From Halovenus aranensis (lineage in GTDB: Archaea > Halobacteriota > Halobacteria > Halobacteriales > Haloarculaceae), in the NCBI RefSeq assembly GCF_900100385.1, contig NZ_FNFC01000010.1:1-64000 (forward strand): a stretch of DNA of 64,000 bases. The letters run 5' to 3'. The position numbers and the translations under genes were made by a program. The notes beneath the pieces were generated by a model. The model made no database searches. It was not told where the DNA came from and saw only the letters and a program-made list of their open reading frames with translations. Shown here in pieces: positions 8,500-17,418 of this stretch (position 1 is its first letter; the number at the start of each line of letters is the position of its first letter).

Positions 8500-9092
8500 G
8501 TACCATGACAACCGAGAGGCGAGTCCTATTCATCGACAACTTCGACTCGTTCACCTACAACCTCGTGGAGTATGTCAGCGAACACGCAGACACCGAGGTC
8601 GTCCGAAACACGGTCTCACTCGCGGACGTGCGCGCCACAGACCCCGACGCAATTGTCGTCTCGCCGGGACCGGGTCACCCGGCAAACGAGCGCGACGTGG
8701 GCGTCAGCACAGATGTCTTCCGCGAGATGAGCCCCGACGTGCCAACACTCGGCGTCTGTCTCGGCCTCGAAGCCGCCGTCTACGCCTACGGCGGCGAGGT
8801 CGGCCACGCGCCCGAGCCGATTCACGGCAAGGCGTTCCCTGTCGACCACGACGGCGAGGGCGTCTACCAGGGACTCGACCAGGGATTCCAGGGCGGGCGC
8901 TATCACTCGCTCGTCGCGACCGACGTGCCCGACTCCTTCGAAGTCACCGCGACCACCACCGTCGACGACCACGAACTCGTCATGGGAATCCGCCACCGCG
9001 AACATCCCATCTCGTGTGTACAGTTCCACCCCGAATCGGTGCTAACCGCCGTCGGGCACGACGTTATCCAGAACTTCCTCGAAAACATATAG
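8496..9092 (+). CDS. trpG: Anthranilate synthase component II (glutamine amidotransferase)
   Basis: A 198-residue class I glutamine amidotransferase that supplies ammonia to TrpE. The oxyanion region SPGPGHP, the nucleophile motif GVCLG and the catalytic VQFHPES are intact. FIDNFDSFTYN at the N terminus is typical. The ATG at 8496 overlaps the trpE stop; a second ATG four codons in (MTTERR) is a possible alternative. It lies next to trpE and ends the trp operon, so TrpG rather than PabA is the better name, although dual use is possible. Confidence 0.94.
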   Translation: MSTMTTERRVLFIDNFDSFTYNLVEYVSEHADTEVVRNTVSLADVRATDPDAIVVSPGPGHPANERDVGVSTDVFREMSPDVPTLGVCLGLEAAVYAYGGEVGHAPEPIHGKAFPVDHDGEGVYQGLDQGFQGGRYHSLVATDVPDSFEVTATTTVDDHELVMGIRHREHPISCVQFHPESVLTAVGHDVIQNFLENI

Positions 9093-9451
9093 ATTCCATC
9101 ATTTACGGCCGGCTGGTAGACGTTTGAGCGTGGTAGCGACGCCCTTGCCAGTGGTCCCACACCCGGGGTGACGCCAACACATCGGCTCACTATCTCCAGA
9201 CGAATCCCCCCATCTGTTCGGCTGGATAGACCGCCGCTGTCTGGCAAATTCGTCAGATACACTCTACTTTCACTCCGGTCTGACTAGGATTAATAGGGAG
9301 TCCCACCTGAGTATAAGCCAGCGAGTACACGCCAGCTAGCAGGGTGTCTCGCGGCGCAGTACAGGTGACAGTTACAACTGTAAAGAATAGAATAAGAAAT
9401 CCGGGACGGAAGCCTTATTGAGTCCCGACGCCAACACGACTTTCGTCACAA
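9093..9451 (+). other. Intergenic region upstream of the ribonucleotide reductase operon
   Basis: About 360 nt with no convincing gene. It has T/A-rich patches at about 9288-9296 (GATTAATAG) and 9383-9400, a perfect palindrome at 9368-9381 and a TATA-like box at 9414-9420. I searched for a cobalamin riboswitch because nrdJ is B12-dependent, and saw no B12-box-like core. The first 200 nt show nothing recognisable. Confidence 0.5.
9368..9420 (+). promoter_or_regulatory. Palindrome and TATA box ahead of the nrdJ operon
   Basis: ACAGTT (9368-9373) and AACTGT (9376-9381) form a perfect inverted repeat with a 2-base spacer. A TATA-like CTTATTG follows at 9414-9420, predicting a start near 9443, just before the small leader ORF. 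The palindrome lies upstream of TATA, a position where activators or competing repressors bind. The regulator is unknown. Confidence 0.4.
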
Positions 9452-9523
9452 ATGAGCGACCAGGGAACCACACACGCAGGGCGCATCACCCGTCAGACAC
9501 CACAGCGAGGTGACTCGGCATGA
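9452..9523 (+). CDS. 23-residue leader ORF coupled to nrdJ
   Basis: A very short reading frame, ATG at 9452 to TGA at 9521-9523, encoding a 23-residue peptide (begins MSDQGTTHAG, ends RGDSA). Its stop overlaps the nrdJ ATG (ATGA), the arrangement used for translational coupling in this genome. The predicted transcript start near 9443 makes this the first AUG. It may be a true microprotein, a coupling leader, or a chance frame; nothing about function can be read from it. Confidence 0.4.
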   Translation: MSDQGTTHAGRITRQTPQRGDSA

Positions 9524-12500
9524 GTCAGGAACTCGCGGCCGACGAACTCACACTCCCAATCAAGCGAACCGACGGCGACACGCTCGAAGAGCGACTTACC
9601 GGTAACGCCTACCACAACATTCTCCCGGCACGGTATCTCCGCAAGGACGCCGACGGGGCGGTTACCGAAGACCAGGAAGAACTCTTCGAGCGCGTCGCCG
9701 AGAACATCGCACTGGCCGAGGCCGTCTTCGAGGCGCGCAAGCAGGACGTCGAGGTGACGGTCACGCCAGGCCAACTCAAGCCCGACCACCCGCGTCGAGA
9801 CGAGCTTGCTGCCGAAGTCTTCGGGAAGGGGACGACGGCCGACGACGACGTCGAGACGACGCTGTCGGAGTACAACGTCAACAAGTTTGCCTACGACACG
9901 GTCGTCCCGGAACTGCCCGACGAGATTCGCGACCACGTCGAAGCGACGGCGGCGGAGTTCCAAGAGAGCATGGAAGATCTCTCCTTTATGCCCAATAGCC
10001 CGACGCTGATGAACGCGGGCGACGAACTCCAGCAGCTCTCGGCGTGTTTCGTCGACTCGCCGGCAGACGACATCGACGACATCCACCAGACGGCAAAAGA
10101 GGCCGCCCAGGTGTTCCAGTCCGGGGGCGGCATGGGGTATGCCTTCTGGCAGCTCCGGCCCTACGGCGACGCCGTCGGTTCGACCGGCGGTATCGCCTCC
10201 GGCCCGATTACGTTCATGCGCACGTACGACCAGATGTGTGAGACCATCGCCCAGGGTGGGGCACGGCGCGGCGCACAGATGGGCGTCATGCGCGTCTCAC
10301 ACCCCGACGTCATTCAGTTCATCCACGCGAAAAACAAGGACGTCTCGCTCGCCCACACCCTCCGACTCAACGACCCCGACGACTTCACGCACAACTCCTT
10401 CAAGGATGCCCTCGAGGAGGCTCGCGAACTCATCGACGACGAGGGACGCGTCCCGGAACACCTCCGCAACGCCGTCGAGGGTCACCTCTCGAATTTCAAC
10501 ATCTCGGTCGGCATCACCGACCGGTTCATGGAAGCGGTCAAACACGACGAGGAGTATACCTTCACCAACCCACGCACCGAAGAGCCCCACGTCGCGACCG
10601 AGGAGACTGTCGAACTCTACGAGATGTTCGGTCTCGGCGAGTACGTCGAGGCCGGCGAGGTCCTCTCGGTCCCGGCACGCGAGGTCTGGGACCGCATCGT
10701 CGAGGGCGCCCACGAGAACGGCGAACCGGGCGTCATCTACCTCGAACGCGTAAACAAGGAACACTCCTTCGACGTGGAGAAACATCCAGACCATCAGATT
10801 CTTGCCACAAATCCCTGCGGCGAGCAGCCCTTGGAAGAGTATGAAGCATGTAATCTAGGACACATCAACCTCTCGACACTCGCGGCCGAGGACGCTCCCG
10901 ACTGGCGTGTCTGGGCCGACGAACACGCCGAGGAGTTCGACACCGAGGCCGAGGCCATCGGCGCCTTCCTCCAAGAGGCCGTCGACTTCGAGGAGTTCGA
11001 CCGCCGCATCGAGATGGGGACGCGATTCCTCGAAAACGTCGTCACGATGTCGGATTTCCCGGTCGAGAAAATCGAACAGAAGGTCCGCGAGATGCGCAAA
11101 ATCGGGCTGGGTATCATGGGACTGGCCCAGCTTTACATCCAGCTCGGGCTGAAATACGGTAGCGACCCCGCAAACGAGGTTGCCCGCCAGCTGATGACCC
11201 ACATCAACCACCACTCCAAGTGGACGAGCCACGAACTCGCCGGCGAGCGGGGTACCTTCGCCGAGTGGGAGAACTCGAAGTTCGCCAACCCGACGGAGTA
11301 CCGCGAGTGGTTCGAGAAACAGACTGGGCTCGACGCCGACGGGTGGGAGGACGGCTTCGCTATCCGGAACCACAACACGACGACCATCGCGCCGACGGGA
11401 ACGACCAGCATGGTCGGCAACACGACCGGCGGCTGTGAGCCAATCTACAACGTCGCCTACTACAAGAACGTCTCCGACGACGTGCAGGGCGACGAGATGC
11501 TCGTCGAGTTCGACGACTACTTCCTCCGAACGCTAGAGGACAACGACATCGACGTCGAGGCCGTCAAACAGGAGGCCACCGAGCAGATGGCCAACAACGA
11601 GTTCGACGGCGTCGACGGGCTGGAGACGGTCCCGGACGCCGTCGGTGAGCTGTTCGTGACGACGGGTGACCTCTCGGCGAAAGAACACGCCGGCGTCCAG
11701 ACGGCGTGCCAGCACGGCGTCGACTCGGCCATCTCCAAGACTGTCAACGCCCCCAACGACTCGACGGTCGAGGACGCGAAGGAGGTCTTCGAGTACATCT
11801 ACGAGAACGGCGGCAAGGGCGTCACCTACTACCGCGACGGCACCCGCTCGAAGCAGGTGCTGACGACGCGCGCCCAGAACACCGAGTTCGCCGACGAAGA
11901 CGAGGCCGCAGAAGCCATCGTCGAGCAGATTCAGGAGACCTTCGGCGGCATCGAAGGCTTCCTCGACAACGAGGACGTTCGCGCCGAGCTCGAAGCCGAC
12001 CTGGACGACATCTTCGACGCTGGCACGCGCTACGCCGAAAAGAAGCCACGCCCCGACCAACTCCACGGTGTCACACAGCGCATCGACACCGGGTACGGCA
12101 AGCTGTACGTCACTATCAACGAGGACCCCAAAACGGGCGAACCGTTCGAGCTGTTCGCCAACACGGGCCATTCCGGTGGCTTCACCAACTCCTTTACCGA
12201 CGCGCTGGCGAAGACAATCTCCGTTGCGCTTCGCTCTGGTGTCGACCCCGACGAAATCGTCGACAAGCTTCAGGGCATCCGGTCGCCGAAAGTCGCCTGG
12301 GACAAAGGCGAGCAGATTAACTCCATCCCGGACGCCTTCGGGACGGCGCTGCGTCGTTACCTCGACGACGAGGTCGACAAGGCCTACCCCGACCAGGCAA
12401 CCCTCGAAGAGACCGCTACCGAGTCGCGCTCGGCCGAGACACGTGTCGACCCCAACGAACCCGAACCCGACGGCGGCGCGGTCAGCGCCGAGACCGTCGA

Positions 12501-12624
12501 GGCCGACCAGCAGACGATACTCGACGCCGGCGAGAGCCCCGAGTGCCCCGACTGTGGCTCGCTCTCGCTGTACTACGCCGAAGGCTGCAAGACCTGTGAG
12601 TCCTGTGGCTGGAGCGAGTGCTAA
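9520..12624 (+). CDS. nrdJ: Adenosylcobalamin-dependent ribonucleoside-diphosphate reductase
   Basis: A 1034-residue class II ribonucleotide reductase that makes deoxyribonucleotides using adenosylcobalamin. Family motifs include NSPTLMNAG, GGGMGYAF, the active-site NPCGEQPL (Cys433) and the GTTSMVGNTTGGCEP segment. A C-terminal four-Cys zinc ribbon (CPDCG and CESCGW) ends the protein; C-terminal Cys pairs in this family re-reduce the active site. There is no intein, but codons 426-446 around NPCGE use unusually A/T-rich choices. A 38-residue zinc-finger gene follows 17 nt downstream. Confidence 0.95.
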   Translation: MSQELAADELTLPIKRTDGDTLEERLTGNAYHNILPARYLRKDADGAVTEDQEELFERVAENIALAEAVFEARKQDVEVTVTPGQLKPDHPRRDELAAEVFGKGTTADDDVETTLSEYNVNKFAYDTVVPELPDEIRDHVEATAAEFQESMEDLSFMPNSPTLMNAGDELQQLSACFVDSPADDIDDIHQTAKEAAQVFQSGGGMGYAFWQLRPYGDAVGSTGGIASGPITFMRTYDQMCETIAQGGARRGAQMGVMRVSHPDVIQFIHAKNKDVSLAHTLRLNDPDDFTHNSFKDALEEARELIDDEGRVPEHLRNAVEGHLSNFNISVGITDRFMEAVKHDEEYTFTNPRTEEPHVATEETVELYEMFGLGEYVEAGEVLSVPAREVWDRIVEGAHENGEPGVIYLERVNKEHSFDVEKHPDHQILATNPCGEQPLEEYEACNLGHINLSTLAAEDAPDWRVWADEHAEEFDTEAEAIGAFLQEAVDFEEFDRRIEMGTRFLENVVTMSDFPVEKIEQKVREMRKIGLGIMGLAQLYIQLGLKYGSDPANEVARQLMTHINHHSKWTSHELAGERGTFAEWENSKFANPTEYREWFEKQTGLDADGWEDGFAIRNHNTTTIAPTGTTSMVGNTTGGCEPIYNVAYYKNVSDDVQGDEMLVEFDDYFLRTLEDNDIDVEAVKQEATEQMANNEFDGVDGLETVPDAVGELFVTTGDLSAKEHAGVQTACQHGVDSAISKTVNAPNDSTVEDAKEVFEYIYENGGKGVTYYRDGTRSKQVLTTRAQNTEFADEDEAAEAIVEQIQETFGGIEGFLDNEDVRAELEADLDDIFDAGTRYAEKKPRPDQLHGVTQRIDTGYGKLYVTINEDPKTGEPFELFANTGHSGGFTNSFTDALAKTISVALRSGVDPDEIVDKLQGIRSPKVAWDKGEQINSIPDAFGTALRRYLDDEVDKAYPDQATLEETATESRSAETRVDPNEPEPDGGAVSAETVEADQQTILDAGESPECPDCGSLSLYYAEGCKTCESCGWSEC

Positions 12625-12641
12625 GGAGACACTACGGAGCC

Positions 12642-12758
12642 ATGAACGACGGTGGCCGTCCCTGTCCGGTCTGTGACCGCCCGATGACCCACCGTCACTG
12701 CAAGTACGTCTGTCCGGAACACGGCGTCGTCTACGACTGTTCGGACACGTTCTACTGA
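12642..12758 (+). CDS. 38-residue zinc-finger microprotein
   Basis: A short gene encoding 38 residues with CPVC near the start, an HRHCKYVCPEH centre and a conserved-looking FY end (SDTFY). Five Cys and several His can form one or two small zinc sites. Haloarchaea carry many such microproteins, and I believe one annotated family (HVO_2523 type) looks like this; the name is uncertain. It lies 17 nt after nrdJ on the same strand, so it is co-transcribed and may serve the reductase or simply share its expression. GC-rich codon use matches the neighbours. Confidence 0.8.
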   Translation: MNDGGRPCPVCDRPMTHRHCKYVCPEHGVVYDCSDTFY

Positions 12759-12852
12759 CTGTCCGTTCGCTTTTGCATTCGCGACAGCACGCGCGAGCGT
12801 CTGGTGACAGCAAGCTTCTCGCCCGCGTGACAGTCGAGAAACGATGGTGGTA

Positions 12853-13515
12853 TCAGTCGCTGACAGCCTGTGGCTGCTTGAGTGTCCGGTAGAGCGGGCC
12901 AGCAAGGATGAGAATCGCCAGCCCAGCCAGCGCCACGACGAGTTCGGGACCCAGCGAGAACTCGGACACCGAGAGCGTCCGCATCGACGCGCCCGTCAGC
13001 ACAGTCACGAGCGCCCACGGCACTTCGCCGATGACCGTCCCGGCCAGAAACGGCTTCAGGGAGACGCCCGACAGTCCGGAACCGTACGAAATCGGGTCTC
13101 CCGGGACCGGCGAGAACCGCGCGGCGACGACGCCCCGAAACTCACCGACGGTCTCGACAAACTGTTCGCCGGAGCTACCGAGTGCGCCGAACAGCCCGAT
13201 ATCAGTCTTGGCGTACCGCCCGACAAGATAGGGCGGCAGTGCCGTCAGCGCCGCGCCCGCCAGTGCCAGCGGGAGCGCAACCGCCGTGCCATACAGAAAG
13301 CCGAGCACGAGTGCGACCGAGGAGACCGGCCACAACAGGAATGGACGGACGAGATAGACGGCGACGAGCGCGAGCCCGAACAACAGCGGGCGGGTCGCCA
13401 GTGCTTCGAGTTCGGCGATGACTGTCCCGGGCGAGAAGAGAAGCGCCGCGGCCGCAGCGAGACCGCCCAGTCCACCGAGACCGACGAGCTGGCGGACCGT
13501 CGCTCGTTTCATCAT
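12853..13515 (-). CDS. TVP38/TMEM64 (VTT domain) membrane protein
   Basis: A 220-residue membrane protein with several transmembrane segments and the VTT-family centre: a G.LYG turn, a loop ending in GRY, then the RFSPVPGDPISYGSGLSGV segment. Relatives are DedA/TVP38-type proteins, now linked to lipid scrambling or transport. I chose the ATG pair at 13510-13515 because the upstream frame reads through a divergent promoter. It is divergent from the small winged-helix gene. The substrate is unknown. Confidence 0.82.
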   Translation of the reverse strand: MMKRATVRQLVGLGGLGGLAAAAALLFSPGTVIAELEALATRPLLFGLALVAVYLVRPFLLWPVSSVALVLGFLYGTAVALPLALAGAALTALPPYLVGRYAKTDIGLFGALGSSGEQFVETVGEFRGVVAARFSPVPGDPISYGSGLSGVSLKPFLAGTVIGEVPWALVTVLTGASMRTLSVSEFSLGPELVVALAGLAILILAGPLYRTLKQPQAVSD

Positions 13516-13564
13516 CGGTATAACTTCGCGCCGGAGACAAACGCTTTGTGGTTGGACGAGTCGC

Positions 13565-13579
13565 GGTAAACACTTTACC
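13565..13579 (+). promoter_or_regulatory. Palindromic operator candidate GGTAAA-CAC-TTTACC
   Basis: A perfect 6-bp inverted repeat with a 3-base spacer, centred about 30 nt before the GTG start of the downstream gene and therefore covering its TATA position. It lies between divergent genes. It resembles, but is not identical to, the GTAAAG/CTTTAC repeats at 3065-3103. Confidence 0.45.
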
Positions 13580-13601
13580 GGGGCGGCCAAACGCTTCCGG
13601 T

Positions 13602-13973
13602 GTGTCCGGGGATGACCCGATTGCCGAGACGGTCGAACTCGGCGTGGCGTTGCTCGCTCACCTCGAAGACGGCGAGTTGTCGCTCAAGGAAGCTCTCGAC
13701 CGAGTCGAGACGGTTACGACCGACCCGGCGGTGACCCGCAAGATTCTCGACACCGCAGAGATGCGCGGCGTCATCGAGCGTGAGGATGGCGTTATCCGCC
13801 CACAGCGGGGCACATTCGTGAGCTTCGAAGCCGACGTTGTCTCACGAGACGGCGAGTTCTCGTGTCGACGCTGTGGGACGACCATCACCACCGGCTACTT
13901 CGTCGTCTTCGACGCTGGTGAACACGGCCCTTTCGGCTCCTCGTGTATCCGCAAGGTGACCGGCCGAGAATGA
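13602..13973 (+). CDS. Small winged-helix/zinc protein (DUF5830-like)
   Basis: A 123-residue protein from a GTG start; the frame extends further upstream but only across the divergent promoter. The N-terminal two thirds look like a winged helix (DPAVTRKILDTAEMRGVIER, then a wing with DGVIRPQ). The C-terminal part has CRRC followed by a GTTITTGYFV strand and a late Cys (SSCIRK), suggesting a metal site. I think haloarchaeal annotators call this DUF5830, at moderate confidence. With a palindrome over its promoter, an autoregulated DNA-binding role is plausible but unproven. Confidence 0.72.
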   Translation: MSGDDPIAETVELGVALLAHLEDGELSLKEALDRVETVTTDPAVTRKILDTAEMRGVIEREDGVIRPQRGTFVSFEADVVSRDGEFSCRRCGTTITTGYFVVFDAGEHGPFGSSCIRKVTGRE

Positions 13974-15089
13974 CTACCGCTGTCGTTTCAGCTCGTCGAC
14001 GAGCTGGGTTATCGTCTCCTGTTGCTGTTTGAGCAGTGCGTTCTGGCGCTTTGCGACCTCGGTCAGCGTGTCGAGCCGTGACTTCATCGCCTCGATATCG
14101 GCCGGGTCAACCTCCGGTGTCGCGGTGTCGGCCGACTGGTCGGTCGTCGTAGTCTGTGTCCCCGTGTCGACTGTGGCCGTGTGGTCGCGGTCGGTGTCGT
14201 CCGGTTCAGCGTCGGCGGCCACCGTCGAGGGCTCTGTGGTCTCGGCTGACGGTTCTGTTGTCTCGACCGGCGGCTCAGTCGTGTTTCTCGGCGACTCCGA
14301 GGTACTCCCGTTTGCGGGTTCGGTGGTCTCGGCTGGTGGCTCCGTGAGGTCGTCGACCGCTTCGTCGTCCGGCGTGACCAGCGGGTCGATAGTGTCGTCG
14401 AGTTCGATGTCCGAGGAGAGCGACCCGTTCGACTCGGTCGGCTCGGGGTCGGTCTCGCCGAGCGTGGCGTTTAGCTCGTCGAGGCTGTCGACTTCGTAGT
14501 ACGAAAAGAGCGCGGTCGTAAGCGCACGACGCAGGACTTCTGCCTCGCCGCTGGGGGCTTTGATACGCTGTGGTCTGCCGTCGACCGAGATGACGACGGA
14601 GGTAGCGACACTGCCTTCCTCGAAGTCGAGACCGGTTACCTGTGAGTAGGGGTACTCCTCGTAGTCGGGGTCCCACAGGTACGCGCCGATGTGTTTGACG
14701 ATGCGCCGGTCGGTGACCACCAGCGCCAGCTCGCTGAACCGGAAGACGCCCTCGATTGGTTCTTCACTCTCTATGACGCCGGCCGTCTCGAGGACGCCCG
14801 AGAGCAGTCGCTCCAGTACCGGCTCCGTCCGGTCGCGTGGGATGGTGAACCGCTGTTCACTGTCGACGTAGGTGAGCGTGAACGACGTCTTCCGTCGGCC
14901 TTCCGAGATGCCGAGGCGTTCGACATCGTGGTCGAACACCTCGAGGGACTCGTCGCTCAACAGCCCTTCTCCGCGATAGAGGAGTGTCCGGGACGGAGTA
15001 AAGCAGATGAGGTCCTCGTCCCCGAGGTTGACGGCGGATTCCAGCTCCTCGTCGCCGAGTTGCTGTACGATGGGGTCCGGTATCTCCAT
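13974..15089 (-). CDS. Acidic protein with PH-like repeats and C-terminal coiled coil
   Basis: A 371-residue soluble protein. Residues about 25-110 and 110-200 look like two related beta-rich domains (LLYRGEGLLSDESLEVFDHD; ALVVTDRRIVKHIGAYLWD) similar to the PH-like domains of bacterial SHOCT/YvbH-type proteins. A Ser/Thr/Glu/Pro linker of about 100 residues follows, with repeated TTEP units. The end (from about residue 333) is a heptad-rich coiled coil finishing KRQR. I recall a haloarchaeal domain name, DUF7115, but am unsure of it. It stands alone between convergent and divergent neighbours. No function is assigned. Confidence 0.75.
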   Translation of the reverse strand: MEIPDPIVQQLGDEELESAVNLGDEDLICFTPSRTLLYRGEGLLSDESLEVFDHDVERLGISEGRRKTSFTLTYVDSEQRFTIPRDRTEPVLERLLSGVLETAGVIESEEPIEGVFRFSELALVVTDRRIVKHIGAYLWDPDYEEYPYSQVTGLDFEEGSVATSVVISVDGRPQRIKAPSGEAEVLRRALTTALFSYYEVDSLDELNATLGETDPEPTESNGSLSSDIELDDTIDPLVTPDDEAVDDLTEPPAETTEPANGSTSESPRNTTEPPVETTEPSAETTEPSTVAADAEPDDTDRDHTATVDTGTQTTTTDQSADTATPEVDPADIEAMKSRLDTLTEVAKRQNALLKQQQETITQLVDELKRQR

Positions 15090-15145
15090 GCTGTGGATGT
15101 TCCGCCCTGAGAATATAAATCCGCGGGTACTCGGTCTCTGGCGCG

Positions 15146-17320
15146 TTACGACAGCGCGTCCGCGATTGTCGCGCGGTAGTCGGCGACCGTCTCGGCGTCG
15201 AGGTGGACGGTCATCCCCTCGACCGACAGCGAGAGCGTCCCCTCTGTCGTTGCGGCTCCGAGGCGGGTGACGGGCGCGACGCCGTCGAAGACTTCCTCGA
15301 CGGCCGCTGGGTCGGTCGTCTCGACGACGACACGGCCGGGCTGTTCGTGAAAGAGCAACTCCGTGGCGCTTGCTTCGCCGGTTATCTCGACGGTCGCTCC
15401 TGCCTCCTCGGTTACCATCTCTGCGAGCGCGACCGCCAGCCCGCCGTGACTCACGTCGTGTGTCGCGAGCGTCGAATCCGCATCTGCCACCTCGGCGACT
15501 GTCTCGACCAGTTCGCCGGGGTTGTCCGGCAGCGCCGGGAACGCATCCGTGCCGCCGAACTGCGAGAGCAGTTCGGAGCCACCCAGCCCCGGCGTCGTCT
15601 CGCCCGCGAGGGCACCGTCCCCGACGACCAGCAGTTCTCCCTCGCCGGACAGCGAGAGCGGCGGCGCGTCGTACCCCGCTTTGGTGCCAACGAGCGCGAG
15701 CGTTGGCGTCGGTGGAATCGGCCCGCTCGGGGAGTCGTTATACAGTGAGACGTTGCCGCCGACGACCGGCGTCTCCAGGTCAGAACACATGTCGGCGAGG
15801 CCGTCGACGATGTCGCCGAATCCGCCGTACACATCCGGTTTCTCGGGGTTGCCGCCGTTGAGACAGTTGACCGCCGCGAGTGGAGTCGCGCCCTTTGCCG
15901 CGACGTTTGTCGCGTTTTCGAGTGCGACCGCGCGCGCACCCTCGTAGGGCGCTGTGTCTGTCCAGTTGGGGTCTGCGCCAGACGAGAACGCGAGACCGGT
16001 GCCCGCCTCGTCTGCTGTGTCTTCGGGGAGAGTCTCTCTGATAGCGAGTACGGCGGCGTCGTCGCCGGGCCGGCGTTCGGTTCGCGTCTGGACCTCGTGG
16101 TCGTACTGGCGGTAGACCCATCGCTTCGAGGCGGTGTTTGGACTGCTTAGGACCGCCTCGACCCCCGATTTCGTGTCCACGTCAGGCAACTCGCGGGCAG
16201 GCTCGGTCGGTTCGTCCATCGCCAGGTCGTTCATCGGCGCACCTTCGCCGAGGAACTCTGCGTCCACCTCGACGAGTGTCTCGCCGTCGTAGGTACAGAC
16301 GTACTTCTCCTCTGTCACGTCGCCGATGACCGAACAGCCGAGGTCGTACCGGTCGGCGATTTCGGCGACGCGGTCGACGTTTGCGGGGTCGACCTCGTAA
16401 CACATCCGCTCTTGGGACTCCGAGAGGAGGATTTCGAGGCCGTTCATGTTCGGCTCGCGCTGGTGAACCTCGTCGAGGTCGATACGCGCCCCGAGTCCGC
16501 CCTTGGCGACTAGCTCGCTGCTTGCGCCGCCGAGGCCGGCAGCGCCCAAATCGCGTGCGGACTCGATGAGCCCCTCGTCGAGCAGTTGCTCGTTTGCCTC
16601 GATGAGGAGCTTCTCAGTGTAGGGGTCGCCGACCTGGACGGCCGGACGGTCTTCGGTTTCGGCGTCCTCGGAGAGGTCCTCACTGGCGAAGGACGCCCCG
16701 CCGAGGCCGTCCCGTCCCGTCGCGTTACCCACGAGGACGAGTTTGTTGCCTGGCTCCTGTGCTTCGGCGGTGACCATGCGCTCGGGGTCGTCGATGAGGC
16801 CAATACACGCTACGTTGACCAGCGGATTCCCCTCGTAATCGTCGTGGAAGGCGACGCTCCCGGTGACGGTGGGGACGCCGATACAGTTGCCGTAGTGACT
16901 GATGCCCTCGACGACGCCCTCGAAGAGATACCGGGAGTGTTCGCGCTCGAAGGCACCGAAATACAGCGAGTCCGCGAGCGCGATGGGGTAAGCACCCATC
17001 GAAAGCGTATCCCGGACGATGCCGCCGACACCCGTCGCTGCCCCGTCGAAGGGGTCGACGTACGAGGGGTGGTTGTGGCTCTCGATGCCCAGCGTGATGT
17101 AGGTGTCTTCCTCGCCCGGCAGTGCGACGACAGCGGCGTCGTCACCCGGTCCCACGACAACCTGCTCGCCTTCGGAGTCGAAGGCCGACAGCAGAGGTCG
17201 TGAGGAGCGATAGGCGCAGTGTTCGCTCCAGAGGTTCTCGAACAGCGCCGCCTCCGCGGGCGTCGGCTCGCGGCCGAGCTCCGCGACGACGAGTTCGTGG
17301 TCCGAATCGGCCAGTGGCAT
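15146..17320 (-). CDS. purL: Phosphoribosylformylglycinamidine synthase subunit PurL
   Basis: A 724-residue ATP-dependent synthetase for the fourth step of purine biosynthesis, of the small three-subunit type that needs PurS and PurQ, which are not in the window. Diagnostic segments are [13 protein letters not shown] at the N terminus, [23 protein letters not shown], and the second-half [13 protein letters not shown] and GGNVSLYND. Length is normal for small PurL. A TATA box 27 nt before the ATG suggests a leaderless transcript; the gene diverges from a DHH nuclease. Confidence 0.96.
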   Translation of the reverse strand: MPLADSDHELVVAELGREPTPAEAALFENLWSEHCAYRSSRPLLSAFDSEGEQVVVGPGDDAAVVALPGEEDTYITLGIESHNHPSYVDPFDGAATGVGGIVRDTLSMGAYPIALADSLYFGAFEREHSRYLFEGVVEGISHYGNCIGVPTVTGSVAFHDDYEGNPLVNVACIGLIDDPERMVTAEAQEPGNKLVLVGNATGRDGLGGASFASEDLSEDAETEDRPAVQVGDPYTEKLLIEANEQLLDEGLIESARDLGAAGLGGASSELVAKGGLGARIDLDEVHQREPNMNGLEILLSESQERMCYEVDPANVDRVAEIADRYDLGCSVIGDVTEEKYVCTYDGETLVEVDAEFLGEGAPMNDLAMDEPTEPARELPDVDTKSGVEAVLSSPNTASKRWVYRQYDHEVQTRTERRPGDDAAVLAIRETLPEDTADEAGTGLAFSSGADPNWTDTAPYEGARAVALENATNVAAKGATPLAAVNCLNGGNPEKPDVYGGFGDIVDGLADMCSDLETPVVGGNVSLYNDSPSGPIPPTPTLALVGTKAGYDAPPLSLSGEGELLVVGDGALAGETTPGLGGSELLSQFGGTDAFPALPDNPGELVETVAEVADADSTLATHDVSHGGLAVALAEMVTEEAGATVEITGEASATELLFHEQPGRVVVETTDPAAVEEVFDGVAPVTRLGAATTEGTLSLSVEGMTVHLDAETVADYRATIADALS

Positions 17321-17344
17321 TGTCGGCTCCTTGCTCCAGGCGGG

Positions 17345-17392
17345 CTAAATCGCTTTCTATGCGTCGGGAGCGTTGACGACCGCAAGCTTAAG
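17345..17392. promoter_or_regulatory. Divergent purL/DHH-nuclease promoters
   Basis: CTAAAT at 17345-17350 read on the minus strand (ATTTAG) lies about 27 nt before the purL ATG. GCTTAAG at 17386-17392 lies about 29 nt before the ATG at 17419. Both spacings fit leaderless transcription. Confidence 0.5.
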
Positions 17393-17418
17393 TCCGAAGC
17401 CGGACCAACCCCGTCGTG

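Noticed and set aside
6307-8511. Long minus-strand open frame over trpF/trpE
   Set aside because: It mirrors the GC-rich codons of the trp genes; no motif, start signal or family pattern was seen.
9093-9519. A cobalamin riboswitch before the B12-dependent nrdJ
   Set aside because: No B12-box-like core or matching long helices were found; only a short palindrome and TATA-like boxes.
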